Assembly: GCA_027405735.1 (NCBI GenBank)
Contig: JAPEHQ010000020.1
Coordinates: forward strand, 558,001-622,000
Length of the DNA: 64,000 bases
DNA from: Mucor racemosus
Lineage: Eukaryota; Mucoromycota; Mucoromycetes; Mucorales; Mucoraceae
Direction of reading: 5' to 3'
Each line of letters starts with the position of its first letter. Position 1 is the stretch's first letter. Under the pieces are notes generated by a model. The model saw nothing but the letters and a program-made list of their open reading frames with translations. It was not told the origin of the DNA and did no database searches. A program made the translations under genes and the position numbers. Positions 1 through 10,941 of this stretch are shown piece by piece.

Positions 1-552
1 CATAAAAAGACAAATAATGATTTTCAAATAAAAGTTTAATTGACCAGTAAATACTTCTATGTTTATGTGATGAATAAAGACAATATTTATGATTCACGAG
101 AACTAAATGCATTTTTTTACACTACTGATTTTCGCAAAATCTATAACAAGATCAAAAGCCCCATTCTAGTTTTCTATTTTCTACAATCATACAAGATGAA
201 TTGGGCAATAAATACAGCGTATTCTGCTTATATCATCCATTGCTATATAATAATTTACCTCAAATCAATTTTTGGAAGCCTGGATATATGATGACTTTTC
301 TCGGTAAGCTGAGCAAGCGATACTCAAAGATTTATTTAGCATGTATTCCATACATTTTGAAGTTATTCTAAGTCTATAATCTGTTTCCAAGTGCTATTTT
401 ACAATGCTATAATTTTTGTTTTGTTGAATATAACTAAAGAATGGAATATGAAATCAATGTGGCAAATAATATCTAACTTTTGATTTATACATTTCGATTT
501 TAGAACAGTAAAGTACATAGATAAAGGTTGATTGCACCCCCTTCGTCCATCC
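1..552. other. AT-rich intergenic stretch, no gene seen
   Basis: No open frame here has a recognisable domain or splice pattern. The longest frame (83 codons at 40-291) is low-complexity and AT-driven. The stretch is the upstream flank of the first zinc-finger gene copy. Confidence 0.6.
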
Positions 553-570
553 AAGTGGCTTATGGAAAGC
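553..570 (+). promoter_or_regulatory. shared upstream motif, zinc-finger copy 1
   Basis: AAGTGGCTTATGGAAAGC starts 35 nt before the ATG at 588. Closely similar words precede the other family members (7975, 10877, 16946, 20296, 58571). It may be a core-promoter or co-regulatory element, or simply sequence that was duplicated with the genes. Confidence 0.45.
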
Positions 571-587
571 TATATTGTAGAAAGGCA

Positions 588-1264
588 ATGAAGTTGAGAA
601 GCAGAACTCGGAATAAAATTATCATCAAGCTAGAGAATCCAACATTTGCATTCAAATATCACCTTATTTCAATTCATTCCATAGGCAATCAAATTCCAGA
701 AAAAGGTAGCTTGGAATCCGACGTTGACGATCCCAACTTTTACTGTCGTATCTGCAAACAAACATATGCTGATAAACTTTATTATCGTCATCATCTTTGT
801 AGAAACCACAGAATGAAATTAAAGTCTCTAAGAAATTGTCAATATGATCCCGATTTCTTTCCTGATCCACTTGATTTGAATTTTTATTGCAGTGTATGCA
901 AATCAACAAAACCATTGTTGAAAAGACATCGTCAACATTGCAGAGTAGCTCATTTTATGGGCCTAAATTCTATACCTTTTGCCTATCTTGATGCAGTAAT
1001 TGACCTTCAAAGTCCTGGTTTTTATTGCGCCAAGTGCGATAAACATTTGATGAGGACGAGTAACTTTTTATATCATCTAGAAGCAATACACTCGCTGAAA
1101 CAACCCAAGTTTCCTTATCCCAATGCAAATATTGATGTATTTGATTCCAATTTTTATTGTGCAGTGGCGATAAACATCTCTCATTGAAATACGCTTACGA
1201 ACTTCATTTCGAATGTGTTCACGACTTGGAAATCCCACATGCTAAAAAGCTGGATATACAATAG
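588..1264 (+). pseudogene. Disabled C2H2 zinc-finger array gene (internal deletion and frameshift)
   Basis: The ATG at 588 opens the family's leader (MKLRSRTRNK, then the psi-K-x-E motif IKLE), but the frame runs directly into the middle of a finger (FAFKYHLISIHSIG) with no intron. By comparison with the 11-finger paralogue at 10942, the rest of exon 1, the intron and fingers 1-6 are missing. Fingers equivalent to 8, 9 and 10 follow, in the C-x2-C-x12-H-x4-H pattern with DPN-type linkers. In the last finger the codons for the second Cys are disturbed by an apparent one-base deletion near 1165, so translation stops at 1187. The other frame continues the finger to a stop at 1262-1264. The copy is probably non-functional, although the shortened 199-residue product could still be made. 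Confidence 0.75.
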
Positions 1265-1529
1265 TATATCCATGTATATATGCGCATGCTTTCTATATCT
1301 ATGTTTGTACCCTAATTTAAAAAGCACATAAATGAAGACATATCTGTTATATATAACAATAGCAATAGTTTTACAGTAAAAAAGAATTATTAAAGTTTTT
1401 TTTCCTTTCATCAATGAATTTGTTTGATACATTTCGTTTTTATTTTAATATAAAATCAATCATCAATCATGTAAAAGCTTACTTTTGAAAAGTCTCTATA
1501 CATGCAAGTTTAAATATTTTCTGTTTTTA
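1265..1529. other. Intergenic stretch downstream of zinc-finger copy 1
   Basis: AT-rich sequence; no supported gene. It separates the disabled zinc-finger copy from the first dispersed repeat. Confidence 0.5.
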
Positions 1530-2900
1530 TATATATAGGATAGAACTAAAAGCTATTCTGCATTTTTTGTTTCAGCAAAAGCAACTAATTTTTCGTCGAG
1601 ATAATCGAAATAATAGTTCATATTACAGCTTGAAGCATATCATAACTGAGTCTCAAAATCGATTTGTTGTTGTGAAATCAATTGAAAAATGATCAAAAAA
1701 ACAAATTCGTTTAATGGCTCATGAACTGCTAAGTAAGTTGAAGTAGTGTGCTAAATAGTTTTTGTTCATTTTTGGATTCTGCATCCGCGTAAACAAAATT
1801 CAAACAAAAGTTTCCCAGTAAATTTTACATAAAATACAATCGAAATTTTGGTGGTTATTTGAAGTTGCACATCATTTTTTATAATTATATTTCAAATATT
1901 AAGTAGTGGATATGATTCACAAAAAATTATCTATCGAATGAATTATTGCTGAATTCTCTGGTGGCTGTATTTTTCATAGAGAAGACAAGATTTTTGCTAA
2001 TTTTTTTTAAAATTCAGAATTTGGGATGAGGATATACACGTAAAAGATTGAAGCTAGAAGTGAAGACATCTCTTTTTACAGATTTTTGTGGATATCTCCA
2101 CGAAGAATCAATATTTTGGAAAAAACTAAATTGGGTTCGAGAGAACTCAACGAGGCTGATGACTTGAATGTGTAAGGCACGTTGGTCAATATGGTAGATA
2201 TTTTGTAACCTATTACAAAATGATCAAAAAAAGAGTTTTTTTAGAAAAGGTGCTTCAAATTTTTTTATGCTTAAATATGTTGTAGAGTATTTTAAAACAA
2301 ATAAGTTTTATTATTAAGAAGTATTAATGTATTTTACTTTTTTGCAGAGATATTAAGGCTCAAAGTTTTGAATTTTTCAAGCAGAGAAAGGCAGGTTTCT
2401 TTTTGAAAGTCGTGCTTTAATCCATCAAAAATAGCTCTTTGCTAATGATAATAAAATATATTATGCGTATATACATTGCACGTTACGTACAACTTCAAAT
2501 TTCAATTTCGAGCCATTATTTGGTTTTATAAAAATTTTCAAAGAATATTTGAAACAACCCATACAAAATAGTTTAAACAAGTAGACATTTTCATTTCTCT
2601 ATTTCCACATCAACTCTGAAATGAGCCTCTTGTGATTCTATGGATGAACACTAGACGTACCTAATATTGCAAAGGAAGGAGCTCATTTGGACCCATATTC
2701 GGCGAGAACTGGCGTGTTTACAAACCTTAGTATGTATAGATATTAGGTAATAATTAACGTGTTGTTCAAACTTACTAGTGCATAATGACCCATGGAAGCT
2801 GATATATAAAATATTTGTAGTACCTATTTATACCACTATCCATGAACAGTGGAAGCTTACTTGGATCAGTTTTCATATAGAGGTCGTATTTAAATTGCTT
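1530..2900 (+). repeat. Dispersed repeat, copy 1, with long extension shared with 13.6-14.9 kb
   Basis: This stretch shares long runs of sequence with 13590-14940. From about 2100 to 2860 the two copies differ only at scattered positions. The first part (1530-2300) belongs to a wider repeat family seen at 6.6-7.6, 38.7-40.0, 42.7-43.4 plus 47.7-48.2, and 60.8-61.5 kb. Landmarks are ATTTTTCGTCGAGATAATC, a run resembling AAATTATCTATC and the phrase GATATCTCCACGAAGAATC. No coding capacity was recognised. The type of element is unknown (possibly a non-autonomous transposon or solo LTR). Confidence 0.75.
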
Positions 2901-4110
2901 TTAATAAAAGTGCATGATAGCAAGCTATAGGTGTACTTTGGCAATGATGTTCTCCACGAAAAATAGGTTGTGAAATCTGCCCATGGAGATCATTGTGTCA
3001 AAGATATGTACCTACTACTCTCATGTAAGGTTGGAGCTCGTTAGGATCGAAATTCGATGATATAGGGTTGTTGTCGTCAGTTTTTAGGGATGTAAAAAGT
3101 AGATTTCAGATGGTTTTCCAATGGTTTTCCAATGGTTTTCGCTCAATATTGAGCCGAATTACGTCAAATATTTAACAATTATGTGTCTTACCTCCATGGG
3201 CCATTGATACAATATCTGTTCGAAAATCGAAGAGCCAGTATTAGAATATAAGTGTACTGGTATAACTTTTTCGACTAAAGCTGACTTAAAAGCAATTGTA
3301 ATAAGTTGAACGCCTAAACTGAGACGTTAATTTTTTGTATACTCACGATAGACCTAATTAAAAGCTACACTGTAATTTTTCATAGAAATAATAAAAATAA
3401 TACTTCATACTACAGCTTAAAATGTCATGAACCTGTCAAGCTTAATATAAATAATCATCTTATTTTCATAATTTCTTTTGTTTCTTCGTCAATTCTCCTC
3501 ATCATTTCCCTTATCATATATTCTGAAATAAATCTAAACAAACGAATAAGTCTTTATCTGTGTCTTTTGCCCCTTATATAATATAATCCTGATATAAAGC
3601 CTCTCATAATAACTAGATTCCAAAATCATTTTGTGGAATTGATCAGGAAATAATTCAAAGAAAAATCGTTTAATATTTCATGAACTACAAAGCAAGTAAA
3701 CTTTGTTTATATATATACTTACGATAGCCAGAAACTAAAATAATGCAATTAGAACTAGATATATTTATCTAAGTATATTTATAAGAAAAAAGAATGAAGA
3801 TGTCAAACTATGAGTATAAATATCAGTGTATTTATATGTTTTAGGAGCGCGGATATAGGATATAACACTCAATAATAACTAAATATTAATTTCATAAGTT
3901 GGAAGACCAGTTGTAGAAAATTTTGATGGGAATAGATTGACCAGAAACAGTTCCAACAAGGAGGAAGCAAATTTAAGTAGATGGAATATTCTTGGATGAT
4001 TGATTATATTAGACGGGAGAATATTCTTTAATAACGGAAAGAACCAATGCAATACTCATTATATACATATTTACATTGGCTCAACTTCAATAATATCCCA
4101 TCACCTTATT
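2901..4110. other. Non-coding stretch with a partial repeat fragment
   Basis: No gene is supported. About 3340-3720 contains degraded pieces of the dispersed repeat (for example AATACTTCATACTACAGCTTA and TTTCATGAACTACAAAGCAAG). A short tandem triplication of ATGGTTTTCCA lies at about 3110-3141. Confidence 0.5.
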
Positions 4111-6484
4111 ACTACGGCCGAACTATGCTTCCAATGGGCATAATAATCTGCACAGATGGAAAGAATAATAAATTTTGTGCAGATCAGGCAGCCCAGATGA
4201 GCAGAGCAATGAGATCAAGGTTTTTTAGTCAATTTATTAAAGTATATCAATCATAATATAATTAATAAAGAAGATAATTTGAATGGTTTAAAGCAAATGC
4301 GAGTTACCCTGATTCAATAGAATTGTCTTATTGACGAGATATATCAATTTGAAGTTTGGGGTTTGAAAGAGTTCTGCCCAAATATTATAAAATCTCTTAT
4401 TTTTAAGACTTACAAGGCTTATACGCGGAATATTAATTTCAAAAATTATTCTTGTCCAGATCATCAATTTTGACATTTTTTAATTTTTTTTTTCTAATTT
4501 TGCAAATTTAGAGTTAATTGTAATACCAATTATAAAAAAAAATATACACATGTACCAAATTTAGTGCTCTATTTGCTCAATAAAAAATAACAAACATTTT
4601 TATTGCAAAATATTACATGAAAATCCTTTAACCAGAATCCCGTTTTTAGGACAAAAGTACAAAATTTTATTGATTAACATTCAATATTAAGCTTTTATAA
4701 AATGCGTATTAGCTATGGCTACAATTTTCTCTCACAATGTAGTATATTTAAACGTTGATTTTGGTATCAAAATTTGATTTTTCTATTTTTTGATCAAAAT
4801 CATGAGTGTTGGTAAGTCTAAAATGAGCCGCGAAAATGTCCGCTACAAAAACTGAATTTTCAGACCATACGTGATTAAATATAAGAAAAGTTAAAAAAAA
4901 TACTTTTTTATTTAAAAATTAGACGTACGATAGTACAGTATACGAGACTTAGTCGTTCAACCTTGCTAGGCTCAATTACGGCGTCGCTTTAGGGGCTCGT
5001 TTTTGCAATTTTTTAATGAATGTACTGTATGATATGTGATATGACAGACAGGTGTTCTAGTAGGAAAATGTATGTTTCTGCGGTAACACATATTGTCTAT
5101 TTTTCTTAGTTTATAGTTCAGGCGCTGTAATGCTGCTTTTACATTGGCTGAAATGAGGAATTTAGCAGGGTTTTAAATGCGCTAAATAATGTAAAGCCTT
5201 AAAAATTCTTTTCTACGTGTACTGTTTCCATCCTTTTGTTTTCATATTCCAAAGATATATTCACCGTTTGATAAGGAATATCAGACTATCAAGCTGGTAT
5301 TCTTTTCTTTTATCTGAATGCGCATTCTAATGTAAGGGACTAATGTTTCTAAATTAGGTAGCAGTCTATATTAGAGACTGATATTTTTATTTAGCCGCAT
5401 TTTAGGATCAAATATCATTATTTACTACTCTATTGTTGGACGTATTTCTTGATTACCAGATGAAATTGAAGGCAATGATATTTATATCTACTCAATGAAA
5501 AGCTAGAACTGACTACAAACCCACGAAATGTTCCAGAAAAGTGATAACATTTCAAATGGTATAGAAATACAAAAAAAAAGAATAATCCGATGACTTGCCT
5601 AATAACCATAGTTTTAATGGTAGCTATGCTTGAAAACAAATCCTTTTATAGCTGACAATCCGTAAGCTAAAATAGTAAGTTTAAAGAAGGTGAATCTGTT
5701 TAAATTTTATGTGTAATAAAGTAGCATTTACAATCTTAGATTTGGCTTACATATAAATTTAAGCAGTAAGCGTTACTTAAGTTTATGCTCGAGCAAAAAC
5801 TATTGTTGCTGTAAACATTAAAGCTATAAACATATTTACAAATGATGATAATAGTAAATATATTGGTTCTTGCATCTATTGCTCTACATCAACAACGTAT
5901 TGAATTGTACTGTCTATAATCTATATTAATAAAAACAAATGTAATTTAAAAACCCATTCCAGTAAAAAAAAATGCAATGGAATTTTGAGAACGGCACGAT
6001 GCTCATGTACAAACCAACTTGTGCCCAAAAGGTCAGCTCATTATGCTCATGATCAGATTTTATTATTATGCACAAGTAGGGACAATGATATGCTTATGGG
6101 CAACAATTCTACTATTACTATGAAGAAAAAATCTCTTAATTCTCTTAATTGTGCCACATTAAGGAAAATAAGAAAATTTCCATTGCTTATTTTTTTTAAA
6201 TTTGTCTTATTTTTCTTAATGTGGCACAATTAAGAGAATTAAGGGATTTTTTCTTCATAGTGTATTATGCACACATGGGATTAATGTCGTCATGCACATG
6301 GACAGAATTTATAATCCTGCACATACAGGGTTAGCGTTGTGCTCGTGTGTAGTTTCTTTTGTTGTGCCTATTTGCATATTGTTATCTTTTTAATCATATT
6401 CAGTGGGCACAGCAGCTCAGGCTATAGTGTGCAGCCCACCTGGGCATAACAAAATCATCTTGTGCAGCACAGGTCGGCCGTAGT
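4111..6484. mobile_element. Putative 2.4-kb element bounded by inverted ACTACGGCCGA
   Basis: ACTACGGCCGA at 4111-4121 is matched by its exact inverse TCGGCCGTAGT at 6474-6484. Inside each end lie similar subterminal words (TGGGCATAA and GTGCAG/CTGCAC) in opposite orientation, as in non-autonomous DNA transposons. No transposase frame was recognised and no convincing target-site duplication was found, so boundaries and class are uncertain. A second foldback element (6117-6261) sits inside the right part. Confidence 0.45.
6117..6261. repeat. Long near-perfect inverted repeat (foldback/MITE)
   Basis: The left arm (about 6117-6180) and right arm (about 6198-6261) are reverse complements over roughly 60 nt with few mismatches, separated by a loop of about 17 nt. 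The arms start and end with ACTATGAAGAAAAAATC and its inverse and contain GTGCCACATTAAG. A transcript would form a long hairpin. It is most simply a MITE; it could be a source of small RNAs. Confidence 0.8.
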
Positions 6485-6639
6485 GTTAGACTAAATATAA
6501 TATACAATATAATTATTCCATCTTAGTCCATAATTGAAATACAGCTTATATGCATTATTCCTCAATATTCCTAACTCTAATAATCATGTACAGATAACCT
6601 AGCCAAGCTTAATATTTAGTCAGCATCCTAAACAAACAT
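6485..6639. other. Short spacer, nothing seen
   Basis: AT-rich sequence between the inverted-repeat element and the next dispersed repeat; no gene supported. Confidence 0.5.
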
Positions 6640-7640
6640 AGCCTATTAAATGGTCTTCGTACAATTTTGAGCTCTGCATCTATCTAAATAGAATTCAGAC
6701 AAATACTTTACATTAAATTTTGCGTAAAATGCAATTAAAATTTTGGAGATTTTTGAAGATACACATCAGATTTTATAAGCATATATCACAAATAAGCAAT
6801 TGAGACAATGTGCTGCACAATTATCTATTGATCGAGCCATTATTGAACCTTTTAACTGCATTTTTTGTGGAGAAAACAAGATTTTTGGCAATTTTTTTTC
6901 GAATCTAGAAATTTTGATAAGGGTACACAGGGGAAAAATTGAAACTAAAACGAAAGTATCTCTTTGTAGATATTTTTGAGGATATCTCCACGAAGAATCA
7001 ATATTTAAAAAAAAACCTAAATTGAATCTTCTGAGAGAACTCAATGAGGTTGATGGCATGAATATAAGAAAAACACTCTTCAATTTAACGAATATTTTGA
7101 AATTTACTACAAAAATGTCAAAAAAATGAAAAAAAATAAAAGTACCCAGAATTTTTTTATACTGAAATACGTTATAGAACACACAAAACAAGCAATTTTA
7201 ATTATTAAAGCTTGTTAGTATAGCTTAATTTTTTGCAGAGATATTCAAGCTCAAAGTTTTTAATTTTAGCAATGAAATACCTGTAAAAATCTGAAACATT
7301 AATACTAAAAAGATTATACCATCTGCTAGGGATATGATATTTTCGGAAATGTGTTTTTGAATTAAATTTGAACATTTCAGGTACATTAGTATGCATTTTT
7401 GTTTTTGTATTATTTATTGAAAATAAAAGGCTGAGCAGGTATGAAAGTTGGACATCTGTTTTCAGGAAAAAAGCAGTAAATTTTACCAGTGCTCGAGTCT
7501 TTCGTAAGATATGAAATATTTTTAGGAACGGGCGGCATAGTGCGACCAATTTATATCGATTTTCCAGTATATAGGATATATTCTTAAATTTTTTCAGCAT
7601 GCAGTTAGTTGTAGTAAAAAAATGCACGCTTCGATTTTGA
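6640..7640 (+). repeat. Dispersed repeat, copy 2
   Basis: Shares the order of landmarks with 13.6-14.4 kb (+) and, reversed, with 38.7-40.0 kb: a GCATC...AATTCAGACAAA segment, TTTTGCGTAAAATGCAATT, AATTATCTATTGATCGAGC, GGATATCTCCACGAAGAATC and GAGAGAACTCAATGAGG. The distal part (7200-7640) matches the reverse complement of 38750-39200, so this copy is among the longer ones at about 1 kb. Reading frames of 140-150 codons on its minus strand are interpreted as chance, since they are not kept between copies. Confidence 0.7.
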
Positions 7641-7974
7641 AGGTTGAAAACTTTCAAAATTAGCTTTTCAGAAAATCAATTTTACTCAAGTGAGTTTGTA
7701 TAATAAAATATATATGTATGTAACACTTTGTTTTAGCATATGCACTATATACATTTGTCATGTTCTATAGCGCATTTTGTATCCTCTTATAGTCATCCCT
7801 TTACAAAATTACATTTTTTGTGTTCTGTTGTTTGCCTAATGCACTTACAAGGAAAAGTACGATACTACCAAATACCAAAATATGATTTTAGATGTTACAA
7901 GCCTTTGCATGATTCTACGCAGAACAAGCTTTCCCTTTAATCGGATTGGCCATAAACCTTACCAACAAAGAAGA

Positions 7975-7990
7975 AAGTGGCTTTGAAAAG
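7975..7990 (+). promoter_or_regulatory. shared upstream motif, zinc-finger gene 2
   Basis: AAGTGGCTTTGAAAAG starts 96 nt before the ATG at 8071. It matches the motif before the other zinc-finger family members in sequence and approximate position. Confidence 0.45.
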
Positions 7991-8070
7991 TTGTTTATAT
8001 CAAAGGATATTTATTGTTTCAAACCGCATCTATTGATTTATCTGTTTGATTGTCTTTTTATTAATTGAAA

Positions 8071-9412
8071 ATGAAACTGAGAAGCGGAACCAAGCATAAT
8101 TTAGCCAATATCAAGCAAGAAATATCTTCAATTGGCTCTAATCCAGACACAGAAAACAAATTTTGTAAGGACAGCAAGATTATCAAGAAACATCAATTAC
8201 ATGGCGTTTATCCAAAAGAAGAATGTTCGAGCAGTAGCAGATTTGTTGGAGCATTCGAAAATGATCAAAATAAAAGTAACATTTACACACTACAAAGAAA
8301 AAATTATATCAATAATTGCTATCTTGAAAAAGTTGATTGCATTAATATTGAGATCAAGCAAGAAGTTACAGCAAAATCAGGATCACTATTAAGCGCAACT
8401 CCAGGTATGTATGACATCAATTGAGCAATCAAAATTATTAATACATGTGTTTGTTAATACAGATAGTTCCTCTGATAATGGTAATAGAGATTACTGCTAT
8501 CGATGCCAAGCATGTAAAGAAAAAATGAGCAAATTTACATTATTAGTCGAACACCGTAGGTTGATCCATAATATCCGATACACAGGAAACTCTATAAAGG
8601 ATATAGATATAGAGCCAGATATTCATAATCTCGAAAAGTATTGCCAACCTTGCGAAAAATCATTTTCATCTGCTCCAACTTATAAATCTCATTTGAGAAA
8701 AGTTCACTGTATGCTTTTCAAGCGATTGCCGCTTAAACCCCAAAATGATACCAAGCCTGATCCCAATAATTCCAACTTTTATTGCTGTTCATGTAATCGT
8801 ACGTATACAAATAGAAGACTATATGGAATTCATTTGAAATATAAGCATCAAATGAAGCTGGCTCGCCCACGTCGAAAAAAGAAACTTGGTGTTCTTCCGG
8901 ATTGGAATGACCAAAATTATTGTTGTCAACCTTGCGGGCATACATTCAAGCGACGTTACTCATATCACAGACATTGTATTTTTACACATCATATGGATCC
9001 ACCGAAAACCGATAGTCCTGACATACCTAATACAGGATTTCACTGCAAAGTATGCAACGTTACTCTCAAAAGTGGAAACTCCTATAACAACCATTGTCGC
9101 TATCTTCACCCTAGATATGATAAATCAGCCATTGCAAAACTTCCTGTTTCTCCAGATATATCAGACCCCAACAACTATTGTAAAATATGCAAGAAGATGT
9201 ATAGCAATAAGTACACTTATCGTTCACATTTGAGATATATTCATAAAATGCTGGATATTCCGAAATTTCTAAAGAAACCTAAAAATATCGCACCTGACAT
9301 CAATGACCCTAATTACTATTGTCGTTCTTGCGATAAAACTCTATTCTCGGTATATACGTTTCGATATCACCTTTGGAGCGTCCATTCCATACGTGAAAAA
9401 ATTCAAACGTAA
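8071..9412 (+). CDS. C2H2 zinc-finger array protein, 7 fingers, C-terminally shortened
   Basis: Exons 8071-8404 and 8463-9412, with a 58-nt GT-AG phase-1 intron, encode about 427 residues. The ATG at 8071 (MKLRSGTKHN) matches the leader of the paralogues. Exon 1 is acidic/polar, with psi-K-x-E motifs at residues 14-17 (IKQE) and 95-98 (IKQE). Exon 2 has seven C2H2 fingers of the form C-x2-C-x12-H-x4-H, about 45-52 residues apart, joined by linkers ending in DPN. The frame stops in the linker after finger 7, where paralogues carry four more fingers. Sequence beyond the stop still resembles finger-8/9 linker DNA but is deleted and ends in a run of about 27 A. A nucleic-acid-binding regulator is likely from the fold; the target is unknown. 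Confidence 0.85.
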
Positions 9413-9516
9413 CGCAGCTTTGGACCTGAAATGGACGATCCCAATTCCTCCCCTGATCCATTTGATTCTAGTTTGTATTGCTGCGTGTGCAAAAAAAAAA
9501 AAAAAAAAAAAAAAAA
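9413..9516 (+). pseudogene. Decayed 3' remainder of zinc-finger gene 2 ending in poly(A)
   Basis: After the stop at 9410-9412 the DNA (GACCTGAAATGGACGATCCC, then CCTGATCCATTTGATTCTAG and TGCTGCGTGTGC) still matches the linker-finger 8 start and linker-finger 9 start of paralogues, in another frame and with one whole finger deleted between them. It stops abruptly at a homopolymer of about 27 A (9490-9516). Confidence 0.7.
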
Positions 9517-9985
9517 AGTTATTAGAGTCTGTAATAAACATGTCGCAAATCAATGGTATATAATATATATAAATCAATAGCTTTTTTAGTATATAATAGT
9601 CTTTGATCATGTTAAACAAAAACCGCTCATTAAAATGATGGTTTGTGCTGTTGTTTCCATGAAAATCAACATTACCAACAAATTTTTGAAGGATTGCTTT
9701 GATGTATTCCTTCCTCAAATCAGCATAAAATCAAATTAAAGCTACTTTTGAGAAGCATATTTAGATGCTTTTATTTTTTTTTTTTCAACAAGGCACAAAA
9801 ATTGCTGATATCCCTTGAACATCCCGATGCTTTGACATAAAAAGGACATATTGAGCAGCTGTAAAAAGTGCATATGTAAACAATATGGCAACAATAAAGT
9901 GGTCTGTTAAGCTCTAGACAGGAGCGTTATATTTTTTATCTTAAACTCTCATGTTGTAATCGCTGTTGCTTTATTTCGACAATAA
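9517..9985. other. Spacer between zinc-finger copies
   Basis: AT-rich sequence without a supported gene. A weak form of the family upstream motif (AAGTGGTCTGTTAAG) lies at about 9898, before the leader relic. Confidence 0.5.
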
Positions 9986-10234
9986 ATGAAACAGAAAAAC
10001 AGAAAGAAGCGTGTGCCAGTAATAATCAAGCAAGAGAAATCGTCCATTGACTCTAATACCACAACAGCAAATAATGACAATAAATCTAGACAAATACCTT
10101 TAGCAGACAACCAATATTCAAGATTATTGAACGACGAGGAACTTAATTTGAGAGAAGAGAATTTGGGAGTTTCAAATATCACCAAAAAAAAAATGCGAAG
10201 AAATCTCACATACAAGCGTATTAAAATCAAATAA
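9986..10234 (+). pseudogene. Leader-exon relic of a zinc-finger gene (no fingers)
   Basis: An ATG-initiated 82-codon frame begins MKQKNRKKRVPVIIKQE, closely resembling the family's leader exon (basic start, then IKQE). It ends at a stop without the expected phase-1 donor, and no finger sequence follows for 700 nt. It is best read as a truncated duplicate of exon 1. A small functional protein cannot be excluded. Confidence 0.55.
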
Positions 10235-10876
10235 GAAAACATAGAACTAGTTTACCCAGATATAAATGACTAATGTGTATATACTCTGTTCGCAATATAA
10301 ACAAGTTATTAGAATTGTCATTTATGCAATGAGAAGAAGAGAAATTTCAAGCCATTGTTAAATAATCACAAAATAATCCATAATACTGTATTAATGATGG
10401 AGAAGCGCTATTTCAAATGCAGATTCATGCAGATTGTCCCAACAAAATCAAATACCCATTATCCTTCTAGATAGATGATAATAATACAATAAAACTAGGG
10501 TAATGGACACAGTATACCCATATTATGTTATAATTTTTAACTTATAAATATCTATCACTCCAAGTTTAAATATATAATAATCTTTCTGAGTTAGAGATCG
10601 CACAATATACCGTATATTCAGAGAATTTCTTTAGCATATATCCTGTGTACTTTGCTATGACTCTAAGTCTGCAAACCTTCATCAAGCGTTATTGTAAAAG
10701 TAAAAGTTTTTTTTTCTTGATTTATGCAAAAAATTGGCATCCTAATCAATATACGAACAAAATGTCTAGTTTTTGGTTTTACACATTCCGATTACAGCGC
10801 ATATAAGGAGAGCAGTTTTAGGATATCCCATAAAAAATACGTACTAAGTTTTTTACATTTGCTTTTGTCAAGATAT
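10235..10876. other. Spacer, no gene seen
   Basis: AT-rich stretch; one 72-codon frame (10724-10942) starts at an ATG but overlaps the promoter region of the next gene and has no recognisable features. Confidence 0.5.
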
Positions 10877-10893
10877 AAGTGGCTTATGAAAAC
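10877..10893 (+). promoter_or_regulatory. shared upstream motif, zinc-finger gene 3
   Basis: AAGTGGCTTATGAAAAC starts 65 nt before the ATG at 10942. Almost identical to the words at 553 and 20296. Confidence 0.45.
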
Positions 10894-10941
10894 CTTTGAA
10901 AGTTTGGGTTTTTTTCATCTGTTTGAGGTTTTTCTTGATTA

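Noticed and set aside
6766..7657. Two minus-strand ORFs of 141 and 150 codons
   Set aside because: They lie inside the dispersed repeat and the frames are not preserved in the other copies.
8463..9412. Regularly spaced repeats in the zinc-finger genes as a possible CRISPR-like array
   Set aside because: The periodicity is at codon level within open reading frames and is explained by finger units; DNA repeats are imperfect and spacers are coding.
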